64,000 bases of DNA from Luzula sylvatica (GCA_946800325.1 OX326958.1:65824366-65888365), one strand, 5' to 3'. Positions 47,230-58,073 are shown, counted from the first letter of the stretch. Numbers and translations: made by a program. The notes: generated by a model not told the origin, from the letters alone.

Positions 47230-49860
47230 AAAATGAGGCAATTTCAGACATATCCCTTCAAAAATTAAAAATATCATATATGTCCCTCTAAACATGGTAA
47301 TATCATATTTATCCCTTCAAATCTTCATTAATATAAAAAATTAATCTAAAACTGACTTTCTTGTTAACTTTAACGGCAAAGTATTAAAATGACTTTTATA
47401 CCCCCTAGCTCTCACCATTTGGGGGTTATTGTGTCTCTGACGAGAATAAAGTTTGAAGATAAACTCAATTCTCCATTGATGATGAATGAACATCTTAAAG
47501 CGTCCCAACCTTCATGCAACCTTTCACCGGCCACCTCACACTCGTCTTCTACCTTTGCAAAACGGCACACCATGCTAATTTGGAGTCTTGCCTCTCTCCC
47601 ACGAAATTAGGGCTATGTAGGAGTAAATTAAGATTAAATATGACTGGACTAAAGTAAATTCGGGTTTCATTAGGATACACTTGCTTAAGAGTGAAAGATG
47701 TTTCTGAAAGAAATCAAACAAACAAATTTTTTTTTTTTTTTTTGTTGCATTAAACAGCCCGTAGGCAAAATTATTTACAAAGTCACCCTTACATATAAGT
47801 ATCGTAGGATTCTTTAGTGACATAAACAAGACGGACACTCTATATATGAGGACTTATTACATAAACTCTAATACAAGAAAAATTTCTCGAAATGAATTTT
47901 CTTCACAATTGTCTTCATAGATATGGCATCGATAGACAATGCTTAAACCTCGGTTTCTTGAAAACTCCAATAAGACAATAATTGTGAATCGAGAAAAAAT
48001 TCCTGATCAAGTTTTGTGTAGAAAATGAAAGTGCATCGGTTAAAACGATTGAAACGGTGCAAGCGAATCTTTCTCTCATTCTCGGAGATCGATCGGGGCG
48101 GAATCGTGGATCTGTAGGCCGCACCGGGACTGATTGAGGTCGAAATAGTAGATGGCGGTGGCTGATCGGAGATTGTAAGCCCCAACTGTCATAAAAGAGA
48201 GAAAAGACGCACAATTGTGCACTGTTTACTGTCACTGCCTTGGTGGTGGAGGAGCACCGCCCAGCGCACATCTTGCGAGGGCGATCGGTGGCTGAAACCA
48301 GTTGTAGATCTAGGCTTTTCGGTTTTTGGTGATGGACGGTTCCTTTTTTCTTAGGAAGACCGAGGGCAGATGAATTCGGGTTCGCACATAGTGCACTGTC
48401 AAAGAAACTATCACTGTCGAAAGAAAAACTGTCGAAAGGCTCCTCTTCGAACCGATCTAGGGTTTCTTCGTTGCTAAAAACGTCACCTCTTCTATCCTGA
48501 AAAACACAATCAGAAAAACCAAACACAAAGAGGAGCCGCAGCCGCCGAATCGCTTCGCTTTCCTCGTCGTCTTCTTTTCCTCGTCGTCGCTTCGCCTTCT
48601 ATGTATTCTTCCAAGGTTTCGCCACTCGAATCGCGATTCGGGATAAGGCGGTTTCTAGGAAGAGGTTAGTGACGAAACCCTAGAACTGGAGATTCACTGC
48701 GAAAGAAGAGATTCACACTAGGCGATCTGTACCGATATGTACCCTAGGCACTGTCGCTATCGATTAGTAGAGAGAGGACGGTAGCCGATCTGTACCGATC
48801 GGTGGAAAAGAAGGAGAAACCCGGTGGGAGGGGGAGTAGCAGGCGGAAGGTGGCTTTGTTACGGGGCCGGAGCCACCGCAGATCGGAGATCCGGCGGTTT
48901 GTTGGCGGTTTCTTGCTCAGGAGGTTTTCTCCCTTTGAGGAGGGGAAACGATAGAGGCTTACTTTCAGTATAATTTAATTGTATTGATAACCGTATAATT
49001 AATTTAATTGCCGTATCTGGACTGGATCAAACAAACAAATTGAATCGAGAAAAAACAAAGATGCTTCGTGAAAATTGGAGCCCTAATTTATTTTCTTAAC
49101 TTGAGCGTGTTTCACAAAACAAAAGGAAAAGAATGGAAGTTAAGTATTTGGATTTTGAATATAGATTTTTATAAGGAGAAGAAAACCATTTTAAGTGGAT
49201 GTATTATAATTTAATTCTTGTGAATGAAATATTTAATTATTTTTACGAGTTGAATTTTTACTTTTAATGAAATATTTAGTTATTATAATGTATGTTTGTT
49301 ATTTGAATAATAACACTCTCTCGTAGTTGGGAATAAAATATATGTTCAAAATAAGGAATACATCAAATCTCCTCTTTATACGGTGATGAGAGACTCAATT
49401 TTTTTTTTTTTACCTGTTAATTGGTATCTTCTTTCGAAAGAATTATAATTATAATCAACTTGATTTGGAGGCCTATTATAATGGTGAGTAACAACAAACT
49501 GGAGCTTTTCGTAGGGAAGAGGTCTAAAACCGATGATGAAATTGAAATCTCCAGATCAATGAAATTGGAAACACTGTTGATTTGTTAAAAAGGGTAATTT
49601 CGTCATATGTTTTTTAATTAATAATTTCATTAGAGGTCAAAACGTCAATTCACAGTTAGTCTAAGTGTTAATTAACAATTTTGGAGTATTATGACATTTG
49701 ATACGTTTAAAATGGATAAATTTGATATGTTTTCAATTTTAAGAGGATATATGTGATAGATTCTTAGTTTTGAAAGAATAAATTTGATATTTTTCAATTA
49801 TGAAGGGACATTTTTGATAATTTGATTTTTTGGTGGGATATAAAAGAAACCTCGTATGGG
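47230..49860. mobile_element. Candidate Mutator-like (pack-MULE type) element carrying GC-rich gene-like sequence
   Basis: 47250-47295 (ATATCCCTTCAAAAATTAAA then ATATCATATATGTCCC) and the reverse complement of about 49803-49843 (ATATCCCACCAAAAAATCAA then ATTATCAAAAATGTCCC) match at roughly 85% by eye. Further AT-rich similarity continues inward on both sides. This gives diverged inverted ends about 2.6 kb apart. Between them, 47900-48960 is markedly richer in GC and exon-like. The exact outer ends and a 9-bp target duplication could not be fixed. Similar end sequences occur near 34.2 and 39.8 kb. Confidence 0.45.
47915..48526 (-). pseudogene. Unidentified gene-like fragment inside the Mutator-like element
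   Basis: A 203-codon minus-strand frame begins MFGFSDCVFQDRRGD and has an acidic, Phe/Ser-rich part (FEEEPFDSFSFDSDSFFDS, residues about 26-45). It then has a basic, Pro/Arg-rich part and ends in AT-rich sequence. Upstream on the minus strand (48530-48700) the sequence stays GC-rich and could encode more residues in other frames, suggesting introns or captured exons. No family is recognised. It may be a transposon-captured patchwork of exons with a chance open frame, and the last 50 codons look non-coding. Confidence 0.35.
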
Positions 49861-49936
49861 TGAAGAGTATGAAGAAATAAATAGGGAGGCCTTTTATAAA
49901 TAGAGGCCTGTGGCCATTGCCTATCGGGTCAATAGT

Positions 49937-50248
49937 CAGGACCGGACCTGTAGATACCATCCGTTTGAACTATCAAAACGATGATAATTTTGCTCAAAAT
50001 AAGATAGGCCGAATTTAATTTAATACAAAATTCGTTCTCACGTATAAGACGGTCTGAATTTAATTTAATATTTAATATAAAATTCATTCTCAAGCATAGA
50101 ATGATTCACTCTCATGTGTGAAATTATCCTATCTTCTTAATATTTTTTTAAGTTTTTATAACAATATATATTGTATAATTTTTTGGGCCCTTTCAATTTT
50201 AATACTCTCAACCTGAGCCTTAAAATACCAGCCTTGGGGCCGGCCCTG
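49937..50248. mobile_element. Possible small inverted-repeat element with GGCCGGCC-type ends
   Basis: The left end CAGGACCGGACCTG (49937-49950) and right end GGGGCCGGCCCTG (about 50236-50248, complement CAGGGCCGGCCCC) form imperfect inverted ends around AT-rich DNA. It contains a repeated AATTTAATTTAAT word (50012 and 50056). No matching target duplication is found, so this is tentative. Confidence 0.35.
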
Positions 50249-50639
50249 CACGTGGGACGAATCCGTGGATCCACCAGAGATTCTTTATGACATGCGACAT
50301 GTTGAGACAGAGTTAGAACGTTGGTAGATCATTATGTTGAGGAAGGAGTTGTACACTACATAATGACATGTTAATAAGTTTGAGGAATTAATGTATGAAG
50401 AACTCTCAACTTAATTAATTCATTGATATTTCACACCATGTCCTTTCAATATTTTAACAATACCTAATCGACGAGAGAAGAATTTGAGCATAAATAGATT
50501 ATTGCATTTATATGAACTTAAAAAATATATATATTATTAAGACTTTCCTTCATTAATAATAAAACCAATGTTTCTAAAATCAACCAAATTGAAGGAGAAT
50601 AAAGCATCAGATTCGTCAAACGTCTACGAAACTGAAAAA
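50249..50639. other. Intergenic sequence with an 80-bp block repeated at the young copia target site
   Basis: 50315-50384 (GTTGGTAGATCATTATG then GAAGGAGTTGTACACTACAT) matches the sequence around the copia insertion (57650-57674 continuing at 62620-62659). The rest is AT-rich and without coding signal. Confidence 0.6.
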
Positions 50640-50845
50640 GATGTCAAATATTCTTGTCTTTGAGATAAACCCAATTGAAACTGAAAATATCCAGCTGGTT
50701 TCATGGGAACAAGTGTGTAGACCAAAGAACTCTGGAGGATTAGGTATAAAGGATTTAAAAGTATTTAATCAATCTCTAATGATGAAATGGCTTTGGAACT
50801 ATTATGGGAAAAAGATAAATTAGCATGGAATTCTTTGGTATCACC
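50640..50845 (+). pseudogene. LINE ORF2 fragment, part 1
   Basis: About 60 codons read ENIQLVSWEQVCRPKNSGGL, GIKDLKVFNQSLMMKWLW and so on. This is the region after the reverse transcriptase domain of plant L1-type LINEs (W..VC.PK..GGLG..DL..FN.ALL.KW.W). A one-base frameshift lies near 50800, because KDKLAWNSLV is read in another frame. The upstream part of the LINE is missing, as is usual for 5'-truncated copies. It is interrupted at 50845 by an LTR element, and the reading continues at 54955. Confidence 0.85.
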
Positions 50846-51608
50846 TGTTGTATTATTTTATTATAAATAATACTAAATTTTAAAACTTTATATATTTGAT
50901 CCAATATTAATTATTGGATATTTTGTCTTATGCATATGACATGCATTATAAAGATAGAGAATTAAATTTTAGTAACATATTTTAATTGTTACAAAATATA
51001 AAGAGAAATATGAATCGGAAGTTACAAGAAATAAAGAATTAATGGTCCAATATTAATATATGGAGCCATGACAATTTCGGTTTCTTTTATAGAAATAAAT
51101 GCTTCTTTATTTCTCTCTCTCCTGATATATATAAAAATAAAACCATGGTAACAAACAGAAAAGATAAGAGAGTGTTCCAATTTTCTCCTTATAATAAGAC
51201 AATAGCAATGAGGAAAAGTTACATATATTATTCTTCCATTGCACATCAACAGATGAACAAAAGTGGCTCTCTAGTTTGTGATAATTCTTTTCTTCAATTA
51301 TGAAAATATTCAAATATAAACTCGGTTGGAAAATTCGGTGTACGGCTTCATTTCTTTCGAAGTGAGGAACATCCGTTCTCGACTGTGCTTACGGAACGAA
51401 TACGAGACGAGCTCTCGAGGTGTAGAACCTTGGAGATGGAGAAACGGAAATATCCTGCACAAGAGGGCGTTAATCTGTCTTTAGGGCAGCAGTGGCATGA
51501 CCGCGCGGCTACATCCAGGCTTGTCTTGAATTTTATTCATATTATTTTATTTAAATAATTATTTATTTATATTATTTATTTGGTTATTTTATTGAAATAT
51601 TACCAACA
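50846..51608 (+). repeat. 5' LTR of the non-autonomous element
   Basis: 763 bp, AT-rich at both ends. A GC-richer block (51320-51530, ATTCGGTGTACGGCTTC ... GACCGCGCGGCTACATCC) is kept in both LTRs. It includes TTAATCTGTCTTTAG (51470-51484), the complement of the putative primer site. Confidence 0.95.
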
Positions 51609-51610
51609 AT

Positions 51611-51625
51611 CTAAAGACAGATTAA
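51611..51625 (+). promoter_or_regulatory. Putative self-priming primer-binding site
   Basis: CTAAAGACAGATTAA starts two bases after the end of the 5' LTR, where a primer-binding site belongs. It is the perfect 15-nt reverse complement of TTAATCTGTCTTTAG at 51470-51484 in the LTR (also kept in the 3' LTR). The polarity is right: the 3' end of the LTR-derived RNA segment would pair at the LTR-proximal end of the site and prime synthesis into the LTR. Self-priming by fold-back of the element's own RNA is established for Tf1/sushi-type elements. Confidence 0.7.
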
Positions 51626-54191
51626 TTTCAACTAATCCAACCGAAATATAAATTTATGTGCGTCATTGATTTAGGCTTATGTTGATTTATTTGAGTCTCA
51701 GATCCAAATCTCATATTCTCTAGTAGAATGATTTGATAATCTTTTCCTGTTAATTGAGCTACATTCAATTTGATCAATTTTTGGCCTCATTTTATTTTGG
51801 GCGAGATACATGTGTATCCGTGACATACATTGATCATTTCAACTAATGATTCGGCTAATATTATTTATATTATAGCCCGCTTGAATCTTTTATTAAGATC
51901 AAGTTATGAAAATGTAACAATCAAATTAAAAAAAAATTGAGTAAATTATTTACTCTTTTAATTTGAATTTGATTTTGAATTTGTGGTTTGATTATGGAGC
52001 TTATGTTCATATATGATCTAAGCATTCCTATCTCCACTTATCAAGGATTTTATACAAGCCTATATTATTATTCTAAAATGAATAACAATATAATACTTAA
52101 AATAGGCTAATTTATAAAAATAAATCTTGATCGTAATAAATTTATTTTGATTATTTGTGATCCTTATGTGTTATTAATATATATGTTATGCATGGAATTT
52201 AACAATATAAAGTTTGGCATGCCCAATTTTACGTTCAAATAAAATATTACTTAAATTAAGTGAAGTGAGTATGTTCATCACAAACTCTGTTATTGAATAA
52301 GGATTCAGACATCTATCTGATTTAAATATATAATAAGAACTATTATTATTTAGAGAGTTATAAGATCAATGTTTACATAGATCTATAAGATTAATTTTCT
52401 CTATTTTGGTGATTAATCTTATCAAATTTATTGCAGAAACTATTGAGTTGTACTTTTGATCATTTTGCAAAATTGCAGAGATCATTGAGATTTTGCAATT
52501 AATCATATGATTTGATAGTTGGCATATAATTGTGCAAAGATTTTAATCGTTAATTAACGTAAACAATTTATTATTGTTATTGCCATATGGTTTAATTTCC
52601 TTATTGGCACTAATTAAATATTGACCGTTTATTTACTAAATGAAAATTAATAAGAAAATGAAACGGTTTTGTACCCATTCATTTGGCATAAAGAAATTTG
52701 TTGATGGCCCATTATTTTATTAATAATATGGAATTGAAATTCTCTCTCTCTTCTAAATAAAGTTAAAGATAATAATTATCTCACAGCATTGTGCTATATT
52801 TTAACTGGGCTGAATATACATACTACAAATTTTATTTTAGTCCCAAGTTTCTGGAATGAAGATGCCATTACTACATGTGTGCTAGAAAATGCACATGCAC
52901 ATATTTTTAATATCTTGAACTCAAATTCTATTAAATGTGACGAGCTCAAAATAATAAACAATTAATTTACAATTTTAGATTATGTTTCTGTTTAGGAAAA
53001 TAATCAGGTTAATGTATTGTCCATACATTAAAATATATAATTCATAATGCCATACATAATTATGAATTTAATGAATATAATAATATGCGTAATGAGATAG
53101 AATTATATTTCATGTAAATATTACATATGGATTTCACTTATTTGATGATCCTATTTGAATGCGTATATATAGTATACTAATTTTAAATATCTTTAATGAT
53201 ATTCAGATGTATTAATTAAGAATATCAATTTGAAAATATTGGTTAGGATGATATTTATTCAAGTATGAAATTTAATTCGAAAAGAAACAATGTTTTTCTA
53301 AAATTGACTAAGGAATTCATTTTATGTTTATTCCTAACTAAAGTGCCTAATTAAATAATTAGCATATGCATTTTGATTCAAATATAATTATTGATCTGAT
53401 CAATCAATAAATTATGAATCTTTAAATAAATAGGCACATATTTGTTACATACAAAATCGTACGAAAATAAATAAATTGTGATATCACTAATTTTATAAAT
53501 CGAAAAAAAAACATATTTCGATAATAGATCCTACAAGATCTTGTTCATCGAGGGGGATGAGGCTTATGCCCATATGATTTTCACCAGGAGTGGGGTCCCT
53601 ACCATTGTGGCTGGCTGGTCCGGACAAATGGTTCAAGGGATGAACGAAACGACTGATGTGACACTTTCGAAGCACAATTTAGACTCGAAAAGTCTGTGCC
53701 CATCCCTATGGTGAAGTGTTTCAAGGTGATGGTTAGGTGATGGTTAGGTTGAATATTATTATTCTTCATAATTCCAAAAAGAAAATATACATAAAAAATG
53801 TATATATTATATTAAATAATTTAATAGGGTATATTTTCACACCTTATACTCTTGAGGAATTACCTATGTGAGAATTGTCGTGGGCCGCGACTAAAGGATA
53901 CGGGCAGAATTCTAATATATTCTCATGAAAATCAAGGTTAGTGCATGGCCATAAATAGCGCACACCCGCAAAACACCGACGAATTTTTCCTACTATGTGT
54001 GTGATTGTAGAAGATTGGTTGAATGACGCATGGTTCAAGACCTAGTTCACTATGCAGTCTCGATCCTATATGATCAACACTAAGTATGGGTTCAAGGCTA
54101 CGTTCACCCATATCGATGCATAGTAGATATCGAGTTTTGGAGAAAAGAATTAACTATCTATATAAATTAAAGTTTTAAAATTGAGGGCGAA
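51626..54191. other. Non-coding interior of the non-autonomous LTR element
   Basis: Mostly AT-rich and featureless. A more balanced block at about 53515-53720 (AGGAGTGGGGTCCCTACC, GGCTGGCTGGTCCGGAC) and another at 54000-54125 may be conserved packaging or regulatory RNA. GGTGATGGTTAGGTGATGGT at about 53726-53745 is a short tandem duplication. No Gag, protease, integrase or RT motifs are seen. Confidence 0.7.
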
Positions 54192-54954
54192 TGTTGTATT
54201 ATTTTATTATAAATAATACTAAATTTTAAAACTTTATATATTTGATCCAATATTAATTATTGGATATTTTGTCTTATGCATATGACATGCATTATAAAGA
54301 TAGAGAATTAAATTTTAGTAACATATTTTAATTGTTACAAAATATAAAGAGAAATATGAATCGGAAGTTATAAGAAATAAAGAATTAATGGTTCAATATT
54401 AATATATGGAGCCATGACAATTTCGGTTTCTTTTATAGAAATAAATGCTTCTTTATTTCTCTCTCTCCTGATATATATAAAAATAAAATCATGGTAACAA
54501 ACAGAAAAGATAAGAGAGTGTTCCAATTTTCTCCTTATAATAAGAAAATAGCAATGAGGAAAAGTTAGATATACTATTCTTCCATTGCATATCAACAGAT
54601 GAACAAAAGTGGCTCTATAGTTTGTGATAATTCTTTTCTTCAATTATGAAAATATTCAAATATAAACTCGGTTGGAAAATTCGGTGTACGGCTTTATTTC
54701 TTTCGAAGTGAGGAACATCCGTTCTCGACTGTGCTTACGGAACGAATACGAGACGAGCTCTCGAGGTGTAGAACCTTGGAGATGGAGAAACGGAAATACC
54801 CTGCACAAGAGGGCGTTAATCTGTCTTTAGGACAGCAGTGTCATGACCGCGCGGCTACATCCAGGCTTGTCTTGAATTTTATTCATATTATTTTATTTAA
54901 ATAATTATTTATTTATATTATTTATTTGGTTATTTTATTGAAATATTACCAACA
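54192..54954 (+). repeat. 3' LTR of the non-autonomous element
   Basis: 763 bp, the same length as the 5' LTR, with about 12 substitutions and no indels seen. It is preceded by the purine tract GAGGGCGAA at about 54183-54191 and followed by target duplication TCACC. Confidence 0.95.
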
Positions 54955-55513
54955 TCACCCTTAAAAGATATGGAATTAAAGGAAAAAAGCAATGTAAAAG
55001 ACTCATACTTCTGGAATGATCTCAAGAAATTTTGGAGTTTTTTTGGAGAAGCACAAATTTTGAAATTGGAAATGGAGAAAATACAAGTTTTTGGTACAAT
55101 AATTGGGGAGGAGGTTTATTATTTGAAAAATATCAGCTATTTTTAGTTATGCCTTGAGGCAATTTGGTACTATAAGCAAGTATAAAAATTATATGAATTT
55201 AAAAAATGCCTTTATGGGAGAATTATCAGATGAAGCTCAAGAGGAATTGAGTGAAATTGAAATACTATTAGGGGAAGTGAATATAGGTGATAAAAAAGAT
55301 GAAATAAGATGGAATTGGAGTAAAAAGGTGTATTCAGCAAAAAATGCCTATGAAATGTTGATAAAATGGAGTGTACTCACATTCAAACTTTGGAGGGATT
55401 TGGGAACTAAAAATACCGCAAAAATTGAAAGTGTTATATTGGATTTTGTTGCAAGGCAAAATTAACACTACTTATAATTTAAACAAAAAAGGCATGCTGC
55501 TAGTTAATCGATG
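54955..55513 (+). pseudogene. LINE ORF2 fragment, part 2
   Basis: This continues the LINE after the LTR element: a WNDLKKFWSFF-like stretch, then FWYNNWGGGLLFEKY around 55090-55130. The best-preserved frame is 55154-55465 (residues such as ELSDEAQEELSEIEILL, DEIRWNWSKK, YSAKNAYEML). These match the segment before the zf-RVT domain of plant LINEs. Several frameshifts and stops make it a pseudogene. It is cut at 55513 by the retroposon, and the coding sense resumes at 56463 at the duplicated TTAATCGATG. Confidence 0.85.
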
Positions 55514-56462
55514 TTTTTTTTTTTTGAAAAACTAAAGAGGCGAAGCCTCTTTTAATATATTAAAGCAGAGTTTAATACATTGGTGCGATTTTACATGATA
55601 AATGTAAAAAAGTAGTTTAACGCACAAGTAAATTACAATTGCAAAAGTAAGATACAAGCCGAGAGATATGCTTTCGGTCATTCTTAGACGAACGGTTCGT
55701 CTCCATAATCGACCTCGTCGAGGTAGTCATCGTCGAGGTAGTCATCATGGTACCGGCCGCAACATCCCTCTGCCCTCGGTTTGCCACGCGAGCTCGGATT
55801 GTCGTCGAAGCTGTCACCGTCACCGTCGCGGCCCGTCGCTCTCGGACTCGCCCCAGACTCGACCGTCGCTCTCGGCCTCGCCCCCGACTCGCGCCAGACT
55901 CAGCACCAGACTCGCGATTTTCCTTTTTCCTTTCACTGCCCCCAGACTCACCCCGACTCGCCCGTCGCTGTCACTATCGCCCTCTGATCTCCGCCTCGCT
56001 GTCGCTGTTGCCGTCGGATCGCCGCCTCGCTGTCGCTGCCGGATCTCCGCTGTCAGATCTCCGCCTCGCTGTCGGATCTCCGCCTCGCCCTCGCTGTCGC
56101 CGTCGGATGTCGGATCTCCGTCAGGGGCTGTCGCCCGTCGCTCTCGGAGCTGTCGGCCTCGCCGTCGTCGCGGTTTGAGCCGTCGTCAGGGTTTGCCTCC
56201 ACCCCAGAGTCGCCGTCGTCGCTCTTTTTCCTTTCCCGCCACAGAATCGCCGCGCCGTTCGCCTCGCGAAGGACCTCCAGGAGCTGGGTCGAAGAAGGCG
56301 TGAGAGAGGAGGGGGTGGAGGCGGCGGCTAGGGTTTGCCTCCACCCCAAAATCGCCCCGAGTTTTTGCTCTTCGAGGAGCTCCAAAATCGCCCCAAAATC
56401 GCCCCGGCGGCTAGGGTTCCAAATGATTTCCTCACTCTCTCTCTTGTATTGATTCTTTTTTC
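55514..56462 (-). mobile_element. Poly(A)-tailed retroposed transcript inserted in the LINE
   Basis: The insert is flanked by TTAATCGATG (55504-55513 and 56463-56472). On the minus strand it ends in a 12-A tail (T tract 55514-55525). Just inside the tail is a perfect hairpin, AAAGAGGC-GAA-GCCTCTTT (55534-55552). The body is GC-rich, unlike the surrounding LINE. On the minus strand one frame ends with an acidic repeat, YHDDYLDDDYLDEVDYGDE, then PFV and a stop at 55684-55686. Another minus frame (56053-56385) starts MELLEEQKLGAILGW. No known protein is recognised. A long duplication and a tail indicate LINE-mediated reverse transcription. It could be a processed pseudogene or a long SINE-like family. 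Confidence 0.8.
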
Positions 56463-57035
56463 TTAATCGATGTTACATGTGTAAGAAAAGCTTGGAGTCA
56501 GTGAAACACCTCAGCGAGGAATGTGATTGTGTGCAGTTGCATTGGGAGGAAGTTGCAAAAGAGGCACCCGAGCTTATAGATCTGGAAAAACAAATCGGCG
56601 TAATGCTGATTAGGTTGTATGACAGGAAATACAGCAAGAAGGCGAAACAATTCTATTCGATCTTTTTCTATGTAATGTGGAGGGAACGATGTAGAAGAGC
56701 GTTTACCGATCAGGTAAGAGAGGGTGGGCAACTCGTCGGAGAAGCCATTACTGATTGGCGAAGAGTGGTGAAGGCATTAAATGGAGAAGAAGGAGGGGAG
56801 TAACCAGTGACTTTTTAGATACAACCGAGGAAGGAGATGGAGGGTTCGAGATAAAAGAGGAAGAAGAGAACAAGTACAACAGTACTTTGACGGCGGAGAA
56901 AAAATGGGCCGTGTGAGGTCCTTAAAGAAATTTGATCTTCTTTTATAGATAAGATAAGATAGAGTATTTTTTTATCCATTTAAAAAATTGTTGTAAATAA
57001 GAACTCCTGTAACAATTTTGTTTATAAAAAAAAAC
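56463..57035 (+). pseudogene. LINE ORF2 fragment, part 3 (zf-RVT end) and 3' UTR
   Basis: The reading continues MCKKSLESVKHLSEECDCVQ and ends EEGGE with a stop at 56801-56803. The C..C...(K)HL...C pattern is the zinc-knuckle-like zf-RVT motif that closes plant LINE ORF2. About 230 bp of 3' UTR follow, ending in TTTATAAAAAAAAA (about 57022-57035), the likely poly(A) of the LINE. Frames of parts 1-3 agree once the two insertions are set aside, apart from local frameshifts. Confidence 0.82.
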
Positions 57036-57281
57036 ATTCAAATGGAGGGTGAAAAAAAACCTCCTTTGAATTTAATCAAAAAAAAGAAAAAGAAAAAGAA
57101 ATATTGAAGCCAAAACACACATGGAAATATATCAAAACTGGAATCGAGATTGTTAAAAATTGAAATTAACATTCTTTTAGAAAAAGTTGATAAGTATTAT
57201 ATTTTTAAAATAATTTCCATATATATAATTAGAGAACGAAAATCTTCCATTAAAGAGAGAAGAATTTTGAACAGCACGCAC

Positions 57282-57348
<67 letters not shown>

Positions 57349-57669
57349 AATATGCAAGAGCAAAGCCGCAGCCATGGCCATGTTTGAGAAGAAAAAAATG
57401 ATAAAAAGAGAAGTTCGAATGATTACAAATGAAGATGAAGAAGAAAGGACACGGGCCCCTCTCACTTTCCTGAAAAAAAACTGACGAAAAAGGTCGGTTT
57501 TTATTTCCTCAAGATTCGTATGCAAAATTGCTGAAAATTCCAAACCTAACAAAAATACTTGAATTTCCTAACATGGATCCAAACCTATCATACTAATTAT
57601 AGACCGCAAAATACTCCAATTTCCTGACCATCCAAACAAGTTCTTAGAATGTTGGTAGATCATTACGTT
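57036..57669. other. Intergenic sequence with GA microsatellite
   Basis: Contains a (GA)n run at 57286-57344. Reading frames over it are low-complexity artefacts. 57580-57640 has two copies of a TCCAAACCTA / TCCAAACAAG-type word beside TTTCCTAAC / TTTCCTGAC, possibly the edge of an unidentified small transposon. Confidence 0.6.
57286..57344. repeat. (GA)n microsatellite
   Basis: A pure GA run of about 59 bp. Confidence 0.97.
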
Positions 57670-57674
57670 CAGGA

Positions 57675-58058
57675 TGTTAAATTTAATGTTTTTGTAATAT
57701 TATTTATTTTGGTTTATTAGCTTAATGTGTAATAGTGAATATATGTCCCCATGTGTATGTGTATGGGAGATGTGTAACAAAAATACTTTTGGGATGTTTG
57801 GGTTTTGTGTCTCTGCCAGAGAGCAATTCTCAAGACAACCACAATATCATCTATTTTCGTGTAGAAATAGAAAGAGGGAAACTATCCCCACTTTATAACT
57901 CTTGTGTGTGAGTGTCTCAGGTAGAGGTAAATAATACCCACCTATCTCTAAGAAAAATACCCACCTATCTCTATGAAAAATACCCTGCGTATTCCTCTGA
58001 AAAATCTCTCTCACTAATTCACCGAAAATACAAGATCTAAACCTCACTAACTCCAACA
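57675..58058 (+). repeat. 5' LTR of the young copia element
   Basis: TG...CA ends (TGTTAAATTTAATG ... CTCCAACA). A TATA-like TTTATAA at about 57892-57898 would start transcription near 57925. A 19-bp duplication (ATACCCACCTATCTCTA) sits downstream at about 57936 and 57957, in the presumed R/U5 region. Confidence 0.96.
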
Positions 58059-58061
58059 AAT

Positions 58062-58073
58062 TGGTATCAGAGC
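58062..58073 (+). promoter_or_regulatory. Primer-binding site (initiator Met tRNA)
   Basis: TGGTATCAGAGC, three bases after the 5' LTR, complementary to the 3' end of initiator Met tRNA. It primes minus-strand DNA synthesis. Confidence 0.95.

Larger units (their letters stand above)
50846..54954 (+). mobile_element. Non-autonomous LTR retrotransposon with putative self-primer site, TCACC target duplication
   Basis: Two 763-bp LTRs (50846-51608 and 54192-54954) start TGTTGTATTATTTTATT and end AAATATTACCAACA. They are flanked by TCACC (50841-50845 and 54955-54959). The LTRs differ at about 12 sites by eye, so insertion was fairly recent. The 2583-bp interior has no gag or pol and no frame above about 65 codons. 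A purine tract (GAGGGCGAA) precedes the right LTR, setting plus orientation. There is no TGGTATCAG-type tRNA site after the left LTR. Instead 51611-51625 is the exact reverse complement of LTR bases 51470-51484. A TATA-like TATATATAAAAA lies at 51126-51137. The element sits inside a LINE. It must depend on proteins from elsewhere. Confidence 0.92.

Noticed and set aside
51626..54191. Search for gag/pol in the 50.8-55 kb LTR element, including the frame at 53493-53675
   Set aside because: The longest frames are about 60 codons and show no protease, integrase, RT or RNase H motif. The element is non-autonomous.
55668..56303. 211-codon plus-strand frame rich in Arg, Ser and Pro
   Set aside because: It runs antisense to the poly(A)-tailed retroposon and owes its openness to the high GC content.
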